A stretch of DNA of 5,866 nt. It comes from DASPJL01 sp035628645. Its GTDB lineage: Bacteria > Bacteroidota > Bacteroidia > Cytophagales > Cyclobacteriaceae. How positions within the stretch are numbered: position 1 is the first letter of the stretch; the number at the start of each line of letters is the position of its first letter. The translations under genes were made by a program, and so were the position numbers. The stretch covers positions 1 through 5,866 of the forward strand of contig DASPJL010000029.1 in assembly GCA_035628645.1 (NCBI GenBank), read 5' to 3'. This document shows, piece after piece, positions 5,036 through 5,866 of the stretch. The notes below the pieces were generated by a model. That model searched no databases. It had not been told where the DNA came from and worked only from the letters and a program-made list of their open reading frames with translations.

Positions 5036-5866
5036 TGAAAAATATACTTTTGGCAAATATAGGTTTAAAAGCTGTATTTATATTTATTAGCGGTTTCATT
5101 TCAACAAAGGGGGTGGGGCAGTGTGGGATTATTGCTTCCGATGACACAGTCGTTTGTGTTTCAAAACCTGTTATACAACTTACTGCCAGTTCATCCGGTG
5201 CTCTAGGATATACCTGGACTCCGGCAACGGGTTTAAATAATGTCGGTATTTCAAATCCTATTGCCAGACCAACAGTTACAACTTCTTACATAGTTACTTC
5301 AGTTGTTCCGGATAATGTGGAATTAGTAATTAATGGAGACTTTGAATCGGGGAATACCGGCTTCACAACTTCTTATACCTATAAAAGTAACCCGGTACCC
5401 GGAAGTAATAATCTTTCCGAAGGCCAATATACGGTTAAGGCAAATCCTGCTCAGACCCATCAATGTTTTACCGCCTGTAGCGATAAAACAACCGGAACCG
5501 GAAATCAAATGATTTTTAACGGCTCCAGGTTTGCCAATGTGGCTGTGTGGACGCAAACAATTACAGTACAGCCAAACACAGACTATGCTTTTTCGGCATG
5601 GCTGCAAAATGTAACCTGTCCTCCATACGGCTTTAATGCCGAGCTGCAGTTTTCTGTCAACGGCAATCTTCTTGGTAACATTTTTAAATCGGATAGTGCT
5701 GTATGCAAGTGGAAACAATTTTATCAAATATGGAACTCCGGTTCCAGTACTTCAGCAACAATTTCAATTGTTAATCAATATACAAGCCTTGATGGTAATG
5801 ATTTTGCTCTCGATGACATTTCATTTAAAAAATTTTGCAATGCCAAAGACACGGTTACAATAATTG
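5035..5866 (+). CDS. Secreted multidomain surface protein (PKD/Ig-like plus jelly-roll module), 3' end cut by window edge
   Basis: The frame is open for 277 codons to the right edge. It begins with a likely signal peptide: basic Met-Lys-Asn, a hydrophobic stretch GLKAVFIFISGFIS (10-23), and probable cleavage near GVGQC (26-30). Residues about 30-90 form a PKD/Ig-like module (VIQLTASSSGALGYTWTPATG, split here at 46-66, then ISNPIARPTVTTSYIVT at 72-88), with the repeated-threonine style common in Bacteroidota adhesins. Residues 97-265 resemble a carbohydrate-binding-like jelly roll: LVINGDFESGNTGF (97-110), WTQTITVQPNTDYAFSAWL (172-190), FNAELQFSVNGNLLG (200-214), ATISIVNQ (241-248) and DFALDDISF (256-264). 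Another module appears to begin at CNAKDTVT. Such proteins often end in a type IX secretion or gliding-type C-terminal domain, which would lie outside the window. GTG 5035 is the only good start, since an in-frame stop lies at 5020-5022 and the first ATG is internal; TTG 5050 is the alternative. No specific ligand or name can be given. Confidence 0.8.
   Translation, partial: MKNILLANIGLKAVFIFISGFISTKGVGQCGIIASDDTVVCVSKPVIQLTASSSGALGYTWTPATGLNNVGISNPIARPTVTTSYIVTSVVPDNVELVINGDFESGNTGFTTSYTYKSNPVPGSNNLSEGQYTVKANPAQTHQCFTACSDKTTGTGNQMIFNGSRFANVAVWTQTITVQPNTDYAFSAWLQNVTCPPYGFNAELQFSVNGNLLGNIFKSDSAVCKWKQFYQIWNSGSSTSATISIVNQYTSLDGNDFALDDISFKKFCNAKDTVTII

Noticed and set aside
5110..5127. Lipobox at VGQC in the secreted protein
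   Set aside because: Gln at the position before Cys does not fit the lipobox, which needs a small residue such as Gly, Ala or Ser.
5323..5727. Minus-strand 134-codon frame inside the secreted-protein gene
   Set aside because: The plus frame has a signal peptide and continuous domain motifs over this stretch; the minus frame has none.

Overview
The window looks like a piece of a Bacteroidota chromosome. The pointers are A+T-rich DNA, start codons without clear Shine-Dalgarno sequences, an IS982-type insertion sequence, an exported protein with the PKD-like and 'ALDDISF' jelly-roll style of Bacteroidota surface proteins, and matches to the TAnnTTTG -7 promoter motif of that phylum. No genus can be named from what is visible.

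Layout. From about 4965 down to 1, the minus strand carries a tight surface-sugar operon: a GDP-sugar epimerase/reductase of the GDP-L-fucose synthase (Fcl/ColC) family, a PLP-dependent ColD-type 3-dehydratase, a GT11 (alpha-1,2-fucosyltransferase family) glycosyltransferase, and a SAM-dependent methyltransferase that runs off the left edge. A 986-bp IS982-family element (984-1969) on the opposite strand sits between the glycosyltransferase and the methyltransferase. It is flanked by a 9-bp target duplication and lies exactly on the glycosyltransferase stop codon. Its transposase is broken by a one-base frameshift. On the right, a divergent plus-strand gene (5035 to beyond the edge) encodes a secreted, probably surface-displayed protein.

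How the genes work together. The protein at 2843-4018 looks at first like a sugar aminotransferase, but the PLP-binding lysine is replaced by histidine (His188, in AHHMSTIEGG). This is the signature of GDP-4-keto-6-deoxy-D-mannose 3-dehydratase, ColD. With the Fcl/ColC-type enzyme directly upstream, the predicted product is GDP-L-colitose (3,6-dideoxy-L-galactose), not GDP-L-fucose. The GT11 enzyme then becomes a candidate colitosyltransferase. The GDP-mannose 4,6-dehydratase that must supply the substrate is not in the window.

The methyltransferase is clearly richer in G+C (about 48% in sampled lines) than the three sugar genes (about 34%), and the change falls at the insertion sequence. This suggests a mosaic locus in which the colitose cassette and the methyltransferase have different histories.
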